A DNA stretch of 64,000 nucleotides, taken from positions 62,001 to 126,000 of the forward strand of contig JADJQS010000007.1 in the NCBI GenBank assembly GCA_016712635.1, given 5' to 3'. The notes below the pieces were generated by a model, which saw nothing but the letters and a program-made list of their open reading frames with translations, searched no databases and was not told where the DNA came from. This DNA is from Gammaproteobacteria bacterium (GTDB lineage: Bacteria; Pseudomonadota; Gammaproteobacteria; SZUA-140). Of this stretch, positions 1 to 10,105 are shown in pieces; position 1 is the first letter of the stretch; each line of letters opens with the position of its first letter. Position numbers and translations under genes: made by a program.

Positions 1-1
1 G

Positions 2-1894
<1,893 letters not shown>

Positions 1895-1922
1895 GCCGTT
1901 GCGGCGGCGATGCCGCTTCGAT

Positions 1923-1953
1923 AGCCCCCGGCCGGTTCACCGGTCCGGGGGCT
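1923..1953 (+). terminator. Rho-independent terminator of lon
   Basis: A perfect 9-bp outer stem (AGCCCCCGG at 1923-1931 with CCGGGGGCT at 1945-1953) encloses a second 5-bp stem (CCGGT with ACCGG), and the RNA continues into a T-rich stretch (GTTGTTAT). It lies 28 bases after the lon stop codon and upstream of the tRNA promoter, so it separates the two units. Confidence 0.8.
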
Positions 1954-1990
1954 GTTGTTATCAGGACCGCGCAGCGTTTAACCGCCTTGC

Positions 1991-2020
1991 TTGACAGGGG
2001 TTTACGCCGGTTGGTATAAA
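1991..2020 (+). promoter_or_regulatory. sigma-70 promoter of the tRNA-Val/tRNA-Asp unit
   Basis: A consensus -35 (TTGACA, 1991-1996) and a near-consensus -10 (TATAAA, 2015-2020) are separated by 18 bp. The start point would fall near 2027, about 80 bases before the first tRNA. Inferred from sequence only. Confidence 0.75.
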
Positions 2021-2106
2021 TGGCGGGCATTTTGTTCCGCACGGCTCGCGCCGGCCGGGACGCTGGTAAAGCACCCGAGGATGCCATATGATAGGCGGTC
2101 TTTTCG

Positions 2107-2182
2107 GGGTGCTTAGCTCAGCTGGGAGAGCGTCGCCCTTACAAGGCGAATGTCGGGGGTTCGATCCCCTCAGCACCCACCA
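2107..2182 (+). tRNA. tRNA-Val (anticodon TAC)
   Basis: 76-nt cloverleaf: acceptor GGGTGCT pairs with AGCACCC, D-arm GCTC/GAGC, anticodon loop CTTACAA between CGCC and GGCG, T-arm with GGTTCGATCC, discriminator A and an encoded CCA end. The anticodon is TAC, hence valine. It is co-transcribed with the tRNA-Asp that follows 11 bases later. Confidence 0.97.
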
Positions 2183-2193
2183 TGCAATCTTTG

Positions 2194-2270
2194 GGAGTGG
2201 TAGTTCAGTCGGTTAGAATACCTGCCTGTCACGCAGGGGGTCGCGGGTTCGAGTCCCGTCCACTCCGCCA
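2194..2270 (+). tRNA. tRNA-Asp (anticodon GTC)
   Basis: 77-nt cloverleaf: acceptor GGAGTGG pairs with CCACTCC, anticodon loop CTGTCAC gives GTC (aspartate), T-loop GGTTCGAGTCC, discriminator G and encoded CCA. Second gene of the tRNA-Val/tRNA-Asp unit, directly upstream of ppiD. Confidence 0.97.
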
Positions 2271-2280
2271 GTTATCGCGA

Positions 2281-2319
2281 AAGGGTGCCCCTGAACGGGT
2301 ACAAACAGGGTGCGCCCTT
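2281..2319 (+). terminator. imperfect hairpin after the tRNA pair
   Basis: Outer arms AAGGG (2281-2285) and CCCTT (2315-2319) and inner arms CCCTG and CAGGG form an interrupted stem, 11 bases after tRNA-Asp. There is no T-run after it, so it may be a processing stem or weak terminator rather than an intrinsic terminator. Confidence 0.35.
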
Positions 2320-2418
2320 GAGTGATCATCGTCATAAGCCCGCGCAAGCATCCCGAACCGAACTCGCACCCGAGCCGGGATTCCCTCGCGCCAACCAAAT
2401 CTGGAAGAGTCTCTCGTC

Positions 2419-4323
2419 ATGATTCAATTCATCCGTGATCATGCCAAGGGCGTCATCGCCTGGATCATCATCATCCTGGTCACCATCCCCTTCGCCCTGT
2501 GGGGCGTCAACGAATACTTTCAGGGCGGCAGCGAACTGCCGGTCGCCAGGGTAGGGAAGCGTCCCATCTCCGCCCAGGAGTTCCAGCAGGTGTACCAGCG
2601 AGAACTCGGCCTGCGGCGGCAGATCCTGGGCAGCGACTTCATTGTGCAGAACGAGGCGGCGATCAAGCGCGCCGTGCTCGACGGCCTGGTGAGTTCCGAG
2701 GTTATGGTACAGGCGGCGGGCAAGGCGGGTTTCCGCGTCAGCGACGACCGCGTGGGCAGCGAGATACGCACCATCAGCCAGTTCCACCGCGACGGCAAGT
2801 TCGATCCGGAGCTGTATGCGCAGATGCTGCGCGGTGCCGGTCTGGCGCGGGAGCAGTTCGAGGACGGTGTGCGCCGCGACCTGCTGACGGCGCAGTTGAC
2901 TGCGGGCCTGGCCGACAGCGCGCTGGTCACCGAACACGAGCTGGACCGCTGGCTGCGCCTGAGCGAACAGCAGCGCAAGGTCGGGTACTACCTGGTCAAG
3001 GCAGAGGACTACCTGGACCGGGTGGCGCCGTCGGACGCCGAGATTCGCGGCTACTACGAGGACAACCTCGAGCGTTTCGCGTTGCCGGAGCGCGTCAAGG
3101 CAGCGTATGTCGAGCTTTCGCTCGACAGCCTCAAGCAGCAGGTCAAGGTGGATGAGGAGATTCTGCGTCGCCTCTACGAGGAGCAGGCCGGCAGCTTCGC
3201 CGTCGGCGAGCAGCGCCGCGCCCGGCATATCCTGATCAAGGTGGCGGAAACCGCCGGCGCGGACGCCGTCGATGAGGCGCGTGTGCGGGCGGAAGGCCTG
3301 CGGGCGCGCATTGCCGCCGGCGAATCGTTTGCGGCGCTCGCGCGCGAATTTTCCGACGACAAGGGATCGGCCCAGGACGGGGGCGAGCTCGGCTTCTTCG
3401 ACCGCGGCGTGATGGTCAGCCCGTTCGAGGAAGCGGCGTTCGCCATGAAGAAGGGCGAGCTCAGCGCGCCCGTGCGCACTCCGTTCGGCTGGCACATCAT
3501 CGAGGTGGAAGATGTGAACCCGGGCTCCAGGCGGTCCTTCAGCGAGGTGCGCGCCGGTCTGGAGGAGGACTACCGCAGGACGCAGGCCGAAGAGCAGCTG
3601 TTCGACCTGACGGAAAACCTGACCAACCTCACCTACGAGCATCCCGACACGCTGAAGTTCGCCTCCGAGGAGCTCGGCCTCCCCATCCAGACCACCGGGC
3701 TGTTCGCCCGCGACCAGGGCGACGGCGTCGCTGCCAATGAAAATTTCCGCCTGGCGGCCTTCGGCGAGGACGTGATCGACGGCGGCAACAACAGCGAGGC
3801 GATCCAGTTCGGCGACGGGCGCGTGGTGGTGCTGCGCATCGTCGAGAAGCAGCCGGCCACACATCGCCCGCTGGATGAGGTGACGGACCGTATCCGTCTC
3901 GAACTGATCCGCCAGGGGGCGCAGCGCCTCGCCGAAGAGGCGGGCAAGGCGATACGCGAGCGCATGCACAATGGCGACGGCGTCGAGGCGATCGCGAGGG
4001 AATTCGGCGCAGTGTGGCGGGCGCCGGTGCTGATGGGTCGGGAGGACGCCGAAATCCCGGCTGAACTGCTGGACACCGCGTTCACCATGGAGCGGCCCGC
4101 GCAGGATCGTCCCACGCTCGGCGGAGTCCAGCTCGCCGGCGGTGATTTTGCCGTGCTCGCCCTCTATGAGGTCGTCGACGGCAATCTTGAGTCGGTGACG
4201 GATGCGGAGCGGCGCGCGCAGCGTGGCGAGTTGCAGCGTCTCTACGCGCAGCGGACCGCCTCTGATCTGCTTGCCGCGCTGCGCGCGCGCGCCAAGGTCT
4301 CGATGTTCGAGGACCGGCTCTAG
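2419..4323 (+). CDS. ppiD: periplasmic folding chaperone / peptidyl-prolyl isomerase PpiD
   Basis: PpiD is an inner-membrane-anchored chaperone near the Sec translocon that helps newly exported outer-membrane and periplasmic proteins fold. The 634 residues match the family's usual ~620-650. Residues ~10-34 form an uncleaved signal anchor (GVIAWIIIILVTIPFALWG), followed by a SurA-like N-terminal chaperone region, a central parvulin-type rotamase domain (ARHILIKV ... GGELGFFDRG ... TPFGWHIIEV, residues ~270-370) and a C-terminal second chaperone lobe. The ATG at 2419 was chosen because it gives a short basic N-terminus immediately before the anchor. Position downstream of lon and the tRNAs agrees with gammaproteobacterial order, although the hupB gene often found between lon and ppiD is absent. 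Confidence 0.93.
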   Translation: MIQFIRDHAKGVIAWIIIILVTIPFALWGVNEYFQGGSELPVARVGKRPISAQEFQQVYQRELGLRRQILGSDFIVQNEAAIKRAVLDGLVSSEVMVQAAGKAGFRVSDDRVGSEIRTISQFHRDGKFDPELYAQMLRGAGLAREQFEDGVRRDLLTAQLTAGLADSALVTEHELDRWLRLSEQQRKVGYYLVKAEDYLDRVAPSDAEIRGYYEDNLERFALPERVKAAYVELSLDSLKQQVKVDEEILRRLYEEQAGSFAVGEQRRARHILIKVAETAGADAVDEARVRAEGLRARIAAGESFAALAREFSDDKGSAQDGGELGFFDRGVMVSPFEEAAFAMKKGELSAPVRTPFGWHIIEVEDVNPGSRRSFSEVRAGLEEDYRRTQAEEQLFDLTENLTNLTYEHPDTLKFASEELGLPIQTTGLFARDQGDGVAANENFRLAAFGEDVIDGGNNSEAIQFGDGRVVVLRIVEKQPATHRPLDEVTDRIRLELIRQGAQRLAEEAGKAIRERMHNGDGVEAIAREFGAVWRAPVLMGREDAEIPAELLDTAFTMERPAQDRPTLGGVQLAGGDFAVLALYEVVDGNLESVTDAERRAQRGELQRLYAQRTASDLLAALRARAKVSMFEDRL

Positions 4324-4384
4324 TCCGGCAGCCGCGCCGCCGCCTCACGCGGACGCGCGACCGGTCTCCGTCCGGGCGTCACAC

Positions 4385-4409
4385 CCATCCGCTGCCCTGG
4401 AGCGGGTGG
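4385..4409. terminator. possible bidirectional terminator hairpin between ppiD and fabI
   Basis: Between convergent ppiD and fabI the arms CCATCCGCT (4385-4393) and AGCGGGTGG (4401-4409) pair over 9 bp with one wobble and a 7-nt loop; flanking GTCCG and CGGAC can extend the stem. No T-run on either side, so termination is inferred only from position. Confidence 0.35.
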
Positions 4410-4463
4410 CGGACGGCCGCATCCCGCACGGTCACCGTAATCACCGATCCGGCCCCGCAGTGG

Positions 4464-5246
4464 TCAGATCAGCGCCATCCCCTGGATGTTGTACCCAGCG
4501 TCCACGTAGACGATCTCGCCGGTCATGCCCGAGGCGAGGTCGGAACACAGGAACGCACCGACATTCCCCACCTCCTCGATCGTCACGTTGCGGCGCAGGG
4601 GCGAATTCTGCTCGGCATAATCGAGGAAGCGGCGGAAGTTGCTGATGCCGGCGGCGGCCAGCGTCTTGATCGGGCCGGCCGAGATGGCGTTGACGCGGAT
4701 GCCGTCCGGTCCGAGGCTGCTCGCCATGTAGCGCACGTTGGCCTCCAGGCTGGCCTTGGCGAGACCCATCACGTTGTAGTTCGGGATCGTGCGCACGGCG
4801 CCGAGATAGCTCAGCGTCAGCAGCGCACCGCTGCGTCCCTTCATCATGCGGCAGCCGGACTTGGCCAGCGCGGCGAAGCTGTACGAGCTGATTTCATGCG
4901 CGGTGCGGAATCCGTCGCGCGTGACGGAGTCGAGATAGGAACCTTCCAGCTCCTCGCGCGGCGCATAGGCGACCGAATGCACGATGATGTCGAGATGGTC
5001 CCAGAAGTCGTCCAGGCGGTCGAACACGGTGTCGATGTCCTGGTCGCTGGCGACGTCGCAGGGCAGGGTGATGTCGGATCCGACTTCCGCGGCGAGATTC
5101 TCGACGCGACTCTGCAGTTTTTCATTCTGATAGGTGAAGGCCAGCTCCGCCCCCTCGCGCTGCATCGCCTGCGCGATGCCCCACGCGATCGAGCGGTTGC
5201 TCGCGACCCCGACGATCAATGCGCGCTTGCCCTGGAGAAATCCCAT
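4464..5246 (-). CDS. fabI: enoyl-[acyl-carrier-protein] reductase (NADH), FabI
   Basis: FabI catalyses the last step of each cycle of fatty-acid elongation, reducing trans-2-enoyl-ACP with NADH in the cytoplasm; it is the target of triclosan-type inhibitors. The 260-residue protein has the short-chain dehydrogenase fold with the divergent FabI nucleotide motif (GVASNRSIAWGIA, residues ~13-25), the Tyr-x6-Lys catalytic pair in YNVMGLAKASLEANVRY, and the C-terminal substrate loop (AISAGPIKTLAAAGISNF). Length and motifs fit the family (~260). It is transcribed toward ppiD; the upstream region is shared with the divergent oligopeptide transporter operon. Confidence 0.96.
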   Translation of the reverse strand: MGFLQGKRALIVGVASNRSIAWGIAQAMQREGAELAFTYQNEKLQSRVENLAAEVGSDITLPCDVASDQDIDTVFDRLDDFWDHLDIIVHSVAYAPREELEGSYLDSVTRDGFRTAHEISSYSFAALAKSGCRMMKGRSGALLTLSYLGAVRTIPNYNVMGLAKASLEANVRYMASSLGPDGIRVNAISAGPIKTLAAAGISNFRRFLDYAEQNSPLRRNVTIEEVGNVGAFLCSDLASGMTGEIVYVDAGYNIQGMALI

Positions 5247-5442
5247 AGCGATACCCCGGTGGTTGTGAAATTCGTGATGATGACGGCCGATGCCGAATTG
5301 TCGTGTAATATAGCATCCGCGGACACGCCCGCGCCAACCGCCGCGCGCGACGAATCGCTGGCGGCGATGATAGCAGTTTTGCCTGATTTACGCATGAGCT
5401 GTGGCGGTCGCGCCCGATTTGAACGGAGTCGTCGGAACACGC

Positions 5443-7674
5443 ATGAACAGCGCAGCATCGAATGAAGGCGGCGACCGCGCACACCGCGCGATGCGGGCGC
5501 CGGCCGTGCTGCTGGCCGCCGCGCTCGCGGGCTGCGGCGGCCAGCCCTGGAATAATCCATATCCCGCGGCGGACGCCGGCGCGAACATCGTCTATTCGAG
5601 CTTTGAGGAGCGCCCCAAGCATCTCGATCCGGCGCGCTCCTACAGTTCCAACGAGGTGACCTTCACCGGCCAGATCTACGAGCCGCCGCTGCAATACCAT
5701 TACCTGAAGCGGCCCTACACGCTGATCCCGCTTACTGCGGAGGGTGTGCCGGTGCCGCAATACCTGGACCGCGAAGGCCGCCCGCTGCCGGCCGACGCGC
5801 CAGACGCAGAGGTTGCGTACAGCGTGTACGAGATCCGCATCCGGCCCGGGATACTGTATCAGCCCCATCCTGCATTCGCGCGCGACGAGGACGGGAACCC
5901 CGTTTACCGCGACCTGTCGTCGCGCGATCTCGCAGATGTCCACAGCATGGGCGACTTCGCCCGCACCGGCACGCGCGAACTGGTTGCCGCCGACTACGTC
6001 TATCAGATCAAGCGCCTGGCGCACCCGCGCGTGCACTCGCCGATCCTCGGCCTGATGGGCGAGTACATCGTGGGGCTGCGTGAATACGCCGCGGAACTCG
6101 CCAGGGCCTACGCGGACCTGGGCGCGCGCGCCGGGGGAGAGGCCGTCTATCTCGATCTCGAGCGCTATCCGCTCGCGGGCGCCGAGGCGGTCGACCGCTA
6201 CACGTATCGCATCAAGGTCAAAGGCAAGTATCCGCAGCTGCTGTACTGGCTTGCGATGCCGTTTTTCGCGCCCATCCCGCCCGAAGCCGACCGCTTCCAT
6301 TCCGCCCCCGGCATGGAGGAGAAGAACCTGACCCTCGACTGGTACCCGGTCGGCACCGGCCCCTACATGTTGACGGTGAACAATCCCAACCGGCAGATGG
6401 TGCTGGAGCGCAACCCGAATTTCCACGAGGAATACTATCCGCTCGAGGGCGACCCCGGCGATCGCGAGGCCGGGCTGCTCGGCGATGCGGGCCAGCGCCT
6501 GCCGTTCATCGACAAGGTCGTCTTCAGCCTGGAGAAGGAAACCATCCCCTACTGGAACAAATTCCTGCAGGGCTACTACGACACCTCGGGCATTTCCTCC
6601 GACAGCTTCGACCAGGCGGTGCGCATGGGCTCCGGCGGAGAGGCCACGCTCACCGAGCGCATGAAGGAGAAGGGCATCCGCCTGCAGACGGCGGTGGGTA
6701 CGTCGATCTTCTACACCGGCATCAACATGCTCGATCCGGTGATCGGAGGCTACAGCGAGCGCCAGCGCCTGCTGCGCCAGGCGATCTCGATCGCGCTCGA
6801 CTATGAAGAGTTCATCTCGATCTTCGCCAACGGGCGCGGCATTGCCGCACAGGGACCGATACCGCCGGGGATTTTCGGCCACGCCGCGGGCGAGGCCGGC
6901 ATCAATCCCTACGTCTACGGCTGGAGCAACGGCGCCGCCCGGCGCAAATCCCTTGATGAGGCGCGCCGCCTGCTGCGCGAGGCGGGCTATGGGGACGGCG
7001 TCGATGCCGAGACCGGCCGCCCGCTGGTGCTGAATCTGGACATCACCGCCGGCGGTCCGGAGGACAAGGCGCGCCTGGAGTGGTTCCGCAAGCAGTTCGA
7101 GAAGCTCAATATACAGCTGGTGATACGCAACACCGATTACAACCGGTTCCAGGACAAGATGCGCAACGGCAGCGCTCAGATCTTCATGTGGGGCTGGAAT
7201 GCGGACTATCCGGACCCGGAGAATTTCCTGTTCCTGCTCTACGGTCCGAACGGCAAGGTGCGCCACAACGGCGAGAACGCCGCCAATTACGCCAACCCGG
7301 AGTTCGACCGCCTGTTCGAGCAAATGAAGACCATGAGCGACGGGCCGCAGCGCCAGGAGCTGATCGACCGCATGGTGGATATCGTGCGGGAGGACGCGCC
7401 GTGGATCTGGGGCTTCCATCCCAAGAGCTTCGCGCTGTACCACGCGTGGTCGTCGCCCACCAAGCCCAATCTGATGGCGAACAACCTGCTCAAGTACCGG
7501 CGCATCGACCCGGCGCTGCGCGAGCGTCTGCGCGCCGAGTGGAACCGCCCGCTGCTGTGGCCGCTGCTGCTCGCGCTCGGACTGCTCGCCGCGGTGCTCG
7601 TCCCGGCGGTGATCGGCCTGGTCCGGCGCCAGCACCGCGCCCCGGCCGTGAACGGCGACATGCGGACGCCCTGA
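5443..7674 (+). CDS. ABC transporter substrate-binding lipoprotein, oligopeptide family (SBP family 5)
   Basis: Captures peptides (or another large solute) in the periplasm and delivers them to the permeases encoded immediately downstream. The N-terminus has a lipobox (LLAAALAGC) about 30 residues from the chosen ATG; a later ATG at 5491 would put the lipobox at residue ~15 and is a possible alternative, and a GTG at 5401 is less likely. The body shows the family-5 pattern (SSFEERPKHLDPARSYSSNE, YPVGTGPYMLT, MWGWNADYPDPENFLFLL). At ~743 residues it is well above the usual ~500-550 of DppA/OppA. The extra length includes a hydrophobic helix at the C-terminus (LLWPLLLALGLLAAVLVPAV) followed by Arg-rich residues, which should be a second membrane anchor. 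The downstream permease gene starts within a base or two of this stop. Confidence 0.88.
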   Translation: MNSAASNEGGDRAHRAMRAPAVLLAAALAGCGGQPWNNPYPAADAGANIVYSSFEERPKHLDPARSYSSNEVTFTGQIYEPPLQYHYLKRPYTLIPLTAEGVPVPQYLDREGRPLPADAPDAEVAYSVYEIRIRPGILYQPHPAFARDEDGNPVYRDLSSRDLADVHSMGDFARTGTRELVAADYVYQIKRLAHPRVHSPILGLMGEYIVGLREYAAELARAYADLGARAGGEAVYLDLERYPLAGAEAVDRYTYRIKVKGKYPQLLYWLAMPFFAPIPPEADRFHSAPGMEEKNLTLDWYPVGTGPYMLTVNNPNRQMVLERNPNFHEEYYPLEGDPGDREAGLLGDAGQRLPFIDKVVFSLEKETIPYWNKFLQGYYDTSGISSDSFDQAVRMGSGGEATLTERMKEKGIRLQTAVGTSIFYTGINMLDPVIGGYSERQRLLRQAISIALDYEEFISIFANGRGIAAQGPIPPGIFGHAAGEAGINPYVYGWSNGAARRKSLDEARRLLREAGYGDGVDAETGRPLVLNLDITAGGPEDKARLEWFRKQFEKLNIQLVIRNTDYNRFQDKMRNGSAQIFMWGWNADYPDPENFLFLLYGPNGKVRHNGENAANYANPEFDRLFEQMKTMSDGPQRQELIDRMVDIVREDAPWIWGFHPKSFALYHAWSSPTKPNLMANNLLKYRRIDPALRERLRAEWNRPLLWPLLLALGLLAAVLVPAVIGLVRRQHRAPAVNGDMRTP

Positions 7675-7675
7675 C

Positions 7676-8653
7676 ATGCTGAACTACATCCTGCGCCGGG
7701 CACTGTATTCGCTGCCGATCCTGGTCGGCGTCAATGTCATCACCTTCGTGCTGTTCTTCGTGGTGAACACGCCGGACGACATGGCGCGCATGCAGCTCGG
7801 CATGAAGCACGTCACCCCGGAGGCGGTCGAGCAGTGGAAGCAGGAGCGCGGCTATGACAGACCGGTGCTCTACAACGGCGCCGCCGCCGGCATGGGCAAG
7901 GTTACCGACACCATCTTCTTCGACAAGTCGCTGCGCCTGTTCGCGTTCGACTTCGGCGCCTCGGATGCGGGGCGCGACATCGGCCATGATATCCGGCAGC
8001 GCATGTGGGCCAGCCTCGCGCTCGCCATTCCCGTCTTCATCATCGGCCTCCTCACCAACATCACCGTGGCGCTGCTGATCGCCTTGTTCCGCGCCACCTA
8101 CATCGATACCGTCGCGGTGGTGGCCCTGGTGGTGCTGATGTCGATCTCCGGGCTGTTCTACATCATCGCCGGACAGTACCTGGTCGGGAAGCTGCTGCAC
8201 CTGGTGCCGATATCAGGCTACGACGACGGGCTCGACGCCGTGAAGTTCGTCATCCTGCCGGTGCTGATCGGCGTGGTCGGCGGTATCGGATCCGGCAGCC
8301 GCTGGTACCGCACCATCTTCCTCGAGGAGATCGGCAAGGATTACGTGCGCACCGCGCGTGCCAAGGGCGTGCCTGAATCCGCCGTGCTGTTCAAGCATGT
8401 GCTGAAGAACGCGATGATCCCCATCCTGACCGGCGCGGTGGTGGTGCTGCCGCTGCTGTTCATGGGCAGCCTGATCATGGAGTCATTCTTCGGTATCCCC
8501 GGGCTGGGCAGTTATACCATCGACGCGATCCAGACGCAGGATTTCGCCGTCGTGCGCTCGATGGTGTTCCTGGGCTCGGTGCTGTACATCATCGGACTGA
8601 TGCTCACCGACATCTCCTACACCCTGGTCGACCCCCGCGTCCGCCTGAACTGA
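7676..8653 (+). CDS. oligopeptide/dipeptide ABC transporter permease, DppB type
   Basis: First inner-membrane permease of the importer. The 325 residues begin with the typical LRRALYSLPILVGVNVITFVLFF helix, include about six membrane segments, and carry the EAA loop (RTARAKGVPESAVLFKHVLKNA) that docks onto the ATPase. The C-terminal FFGIPGLGSYTIDAI is characteristic of DppB/OppB. Length is normal for the family. The ATG lies directly behind the TGA of the binding-protein gene, so the two are translationally coupled. Confidence 0.93.
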   Translation: MLNYILRRALYSLPILVGVNVITFVLFFVVNTPDDMARMQLGMKHVTPEAVEQWKQERGYDRPVLYNGAAAGMGKVTDTIFFDKSLRLFAFDFGASDAGRDIGHDIRQRMWASLALAIPVFIIGLLTNITVALLIALFRATYIDTVAVVALVVLMSISGLFYIIAGQYLVGKLLHLVPISGYDDGLDAVKFVILPVLIGVVGGIGSGSRWYRTIFLEEIGKDYVRTARAKGVPESAVLFKHVLKNAMIPILTGAVVVLPLLFMGSLIMESFFGIPGLGSYTIDAIQTQDFAVVRSMVFLGSVLYIIGLMLTDISYTLVDPRVRLN

Positions 8654-8677
8654 CATGAAACATCCGCGCAGATCCGC

Positions 8678-10090
8678 ATGATCAAGCCCATTATCCTCTG
8701 GACCGACGCCCTGGTGTTCCTGCTGATCGCAGCGGTGGTCGCCTTCGCGCTCTACGCGCGCGCGCGGGAGCATCTGCGCGCGCCCTGGGGGCGCGTGCTG
8801 GAGAGCCGCGCGGCGGTGATCTCCCTGGTGGTGCTGGCAGCCTTTGTGGCGGTGGCGCTGCTCGATTCCGTGCATTTCCGCCCGGCGCTGGAGCAGCGCG
8901 GCGAGCAGGCGCAGGAGACCTATTACTCGGTCGAGGTGCTGAGCCTGCTCGACATCGTCGCGCGGCCGCTGAAAGAGCGCGTGGAAAAGACCTACTCGGC
9001 GCCCTTCGCGACCCGCCTCTACGCGCGCGAGGCGGTGGAGGGGCCGGACGGCGGCACGGTGTGGGATTACCCGCGCCTGCGCTACGGCGGCGCGCACCTG
9101 GAGGATCCGGATGCCGACCGCGCGGGCGACATCGCCCGGCGCGCCCTGGGCGGTGCCGCGGCAGGGGCGGCGTTGTGGTCCCTGTTCGCTGCGGCAGTGG
9201 TGTTCGCCATCGCGCGCGCGCGCGCGAAAGGGTTCGTCCACGCGCTGGCGCGGGTCGCCGCCGGACGCACGCGCATCCCCTGGCGCGCAGCACTGTCCAC
9301 CGCAGGCATCATCATCGTACTGGCTGCGGTGGCGGCGCGGCTCGCGGGCGCGTATCACATCTTCGGCACCGACCAGGTGGGCCAGGACGTGTTCTACCAG
9401 GCCGTCAAGAGCATACGCACGGCGCTCGTGATCGGCACGCTCACCACGCTCGTCATGCTGCCGTTCGCCATCCTGCTCGGCATCATGGCCGGCTACCTGC
9501 GCGGCTGGATAGATGACGTGATCCAATACCTGTACACTACCCTCAATTCCATTCCCGGTGTTCTGCTGATCGCCTCCGCCATCCTGATGCTGCAGGTCTA
9601 CATCGACACCCATCCCGAACTGTTCCAGACCGACGCCGAGCGGGCCGACATGCGCCTGCTGTTCCTCTGTCTGATCCTCGGTGTCACGAGCTGGACCGGT
9701 CTGTGCCGCCTGTTGCGCGGTGAGGCGCTCAAGCTGCGCGAGGTCGAGTACGTGCAGGCGTCAATCGCCTTCGGTGTCACGCGCCTGCGCATCATGACGC
9801 GCCATCTGCTGCCGAACGTGATGCACATCGTGCTGATCAGCGTGGTGCTCGACTTCAGCGGGCTGGTGCTGGCCGAGGCGGTGCTGTCCTACGTCGGCGT
9901 CGGCGTCGATCCCTCCACCGACAGCTGGGGCAACATGATCAACGGGGCGCGTCTGGAGATGGCGCGCGAGCCGATCGTATGGTGGTCGCTCGCCGCGGCA
10001 TTCGTCTTCATGTTCGCCCTGGTGCTGGCGGCGAACCTGTTCTCCGACGCGGTGCGCGACGCCTTCGATCCGCGGCTGCGGGGCGGGTAA
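8678..10090 (+). CDS. oligopeptide/dipeptide ABC transporter permease, DppC type, with N-terminal extension
   Basis: Second permease of the importer. The C-terminal ~300 residues are a normal DppC/OppC: FGTDQVGQDVFYQAVKSIRT, the EAA loop (EYVQASIAFGVTRLRIMTRH) and the ending DAFDPRLRG. The protein is 470 residues, about 170 longer than typical. The extension carries a first membrane helix at residues ~5-27, another at ~47-65, then a soluble stretch of ~100 residues and a third helix near 170-185 before the standard permease core. Function of the extension is not recognised; since the binding protein of the same operon is also enlarged and membrane-anchored, the two extensions may interact. 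Confidence 0.9.
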   Translation: MIKPIILWTDALVFLLIAAVVAFALYARAREHLRAPWGRVLESRAAVISLVVLAAFVAVALLDSVHFRPALEQRGEQAQETYYSVEVLSLLDIVARPLKERVEKTYSAPFATRLYAREAVEGPDGGTVWDYPRLRYGGAHLEDPDADRAGDIARRALGGAAAGAALWSLFAAAVVFAIARARAKGFVHALARVAAGRTRIPWRAALSTAGIIIVLAAVAARLAGAYHIFGTDQVGQDVFYQAVKSIRTALVIGTLTTLVMLPFAILLGIMAGYLRGWIDDVIQYLYTTLNSIPGVLLIASAILMLQVYIDTHPELFQTDAERADMRLLFLCLILGVTSWTGLCRLLRGEALKLREVEYVQASIAFGVTRLRIMTRHLLPNVMHIVLISVVLDFSGLVLAEAVLSYVGVGVDPSTDSWGNMINGARLEMAREPIVWWSLAAAFVFMFALVLAANLFSDAVRDAFDPRLRGG

Positions 10091-10105
10091 ACGGGGCGGA
10101 ACGGC

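Noticed and set aside
5122..7677. Long minus-strand frame (851 codons) opposite the binding-protein gene
   Set aside because: Arg/His/Ala-rich product without motifs, antisense to a well-supported gene; typical shadow of GC-rich codon bias.
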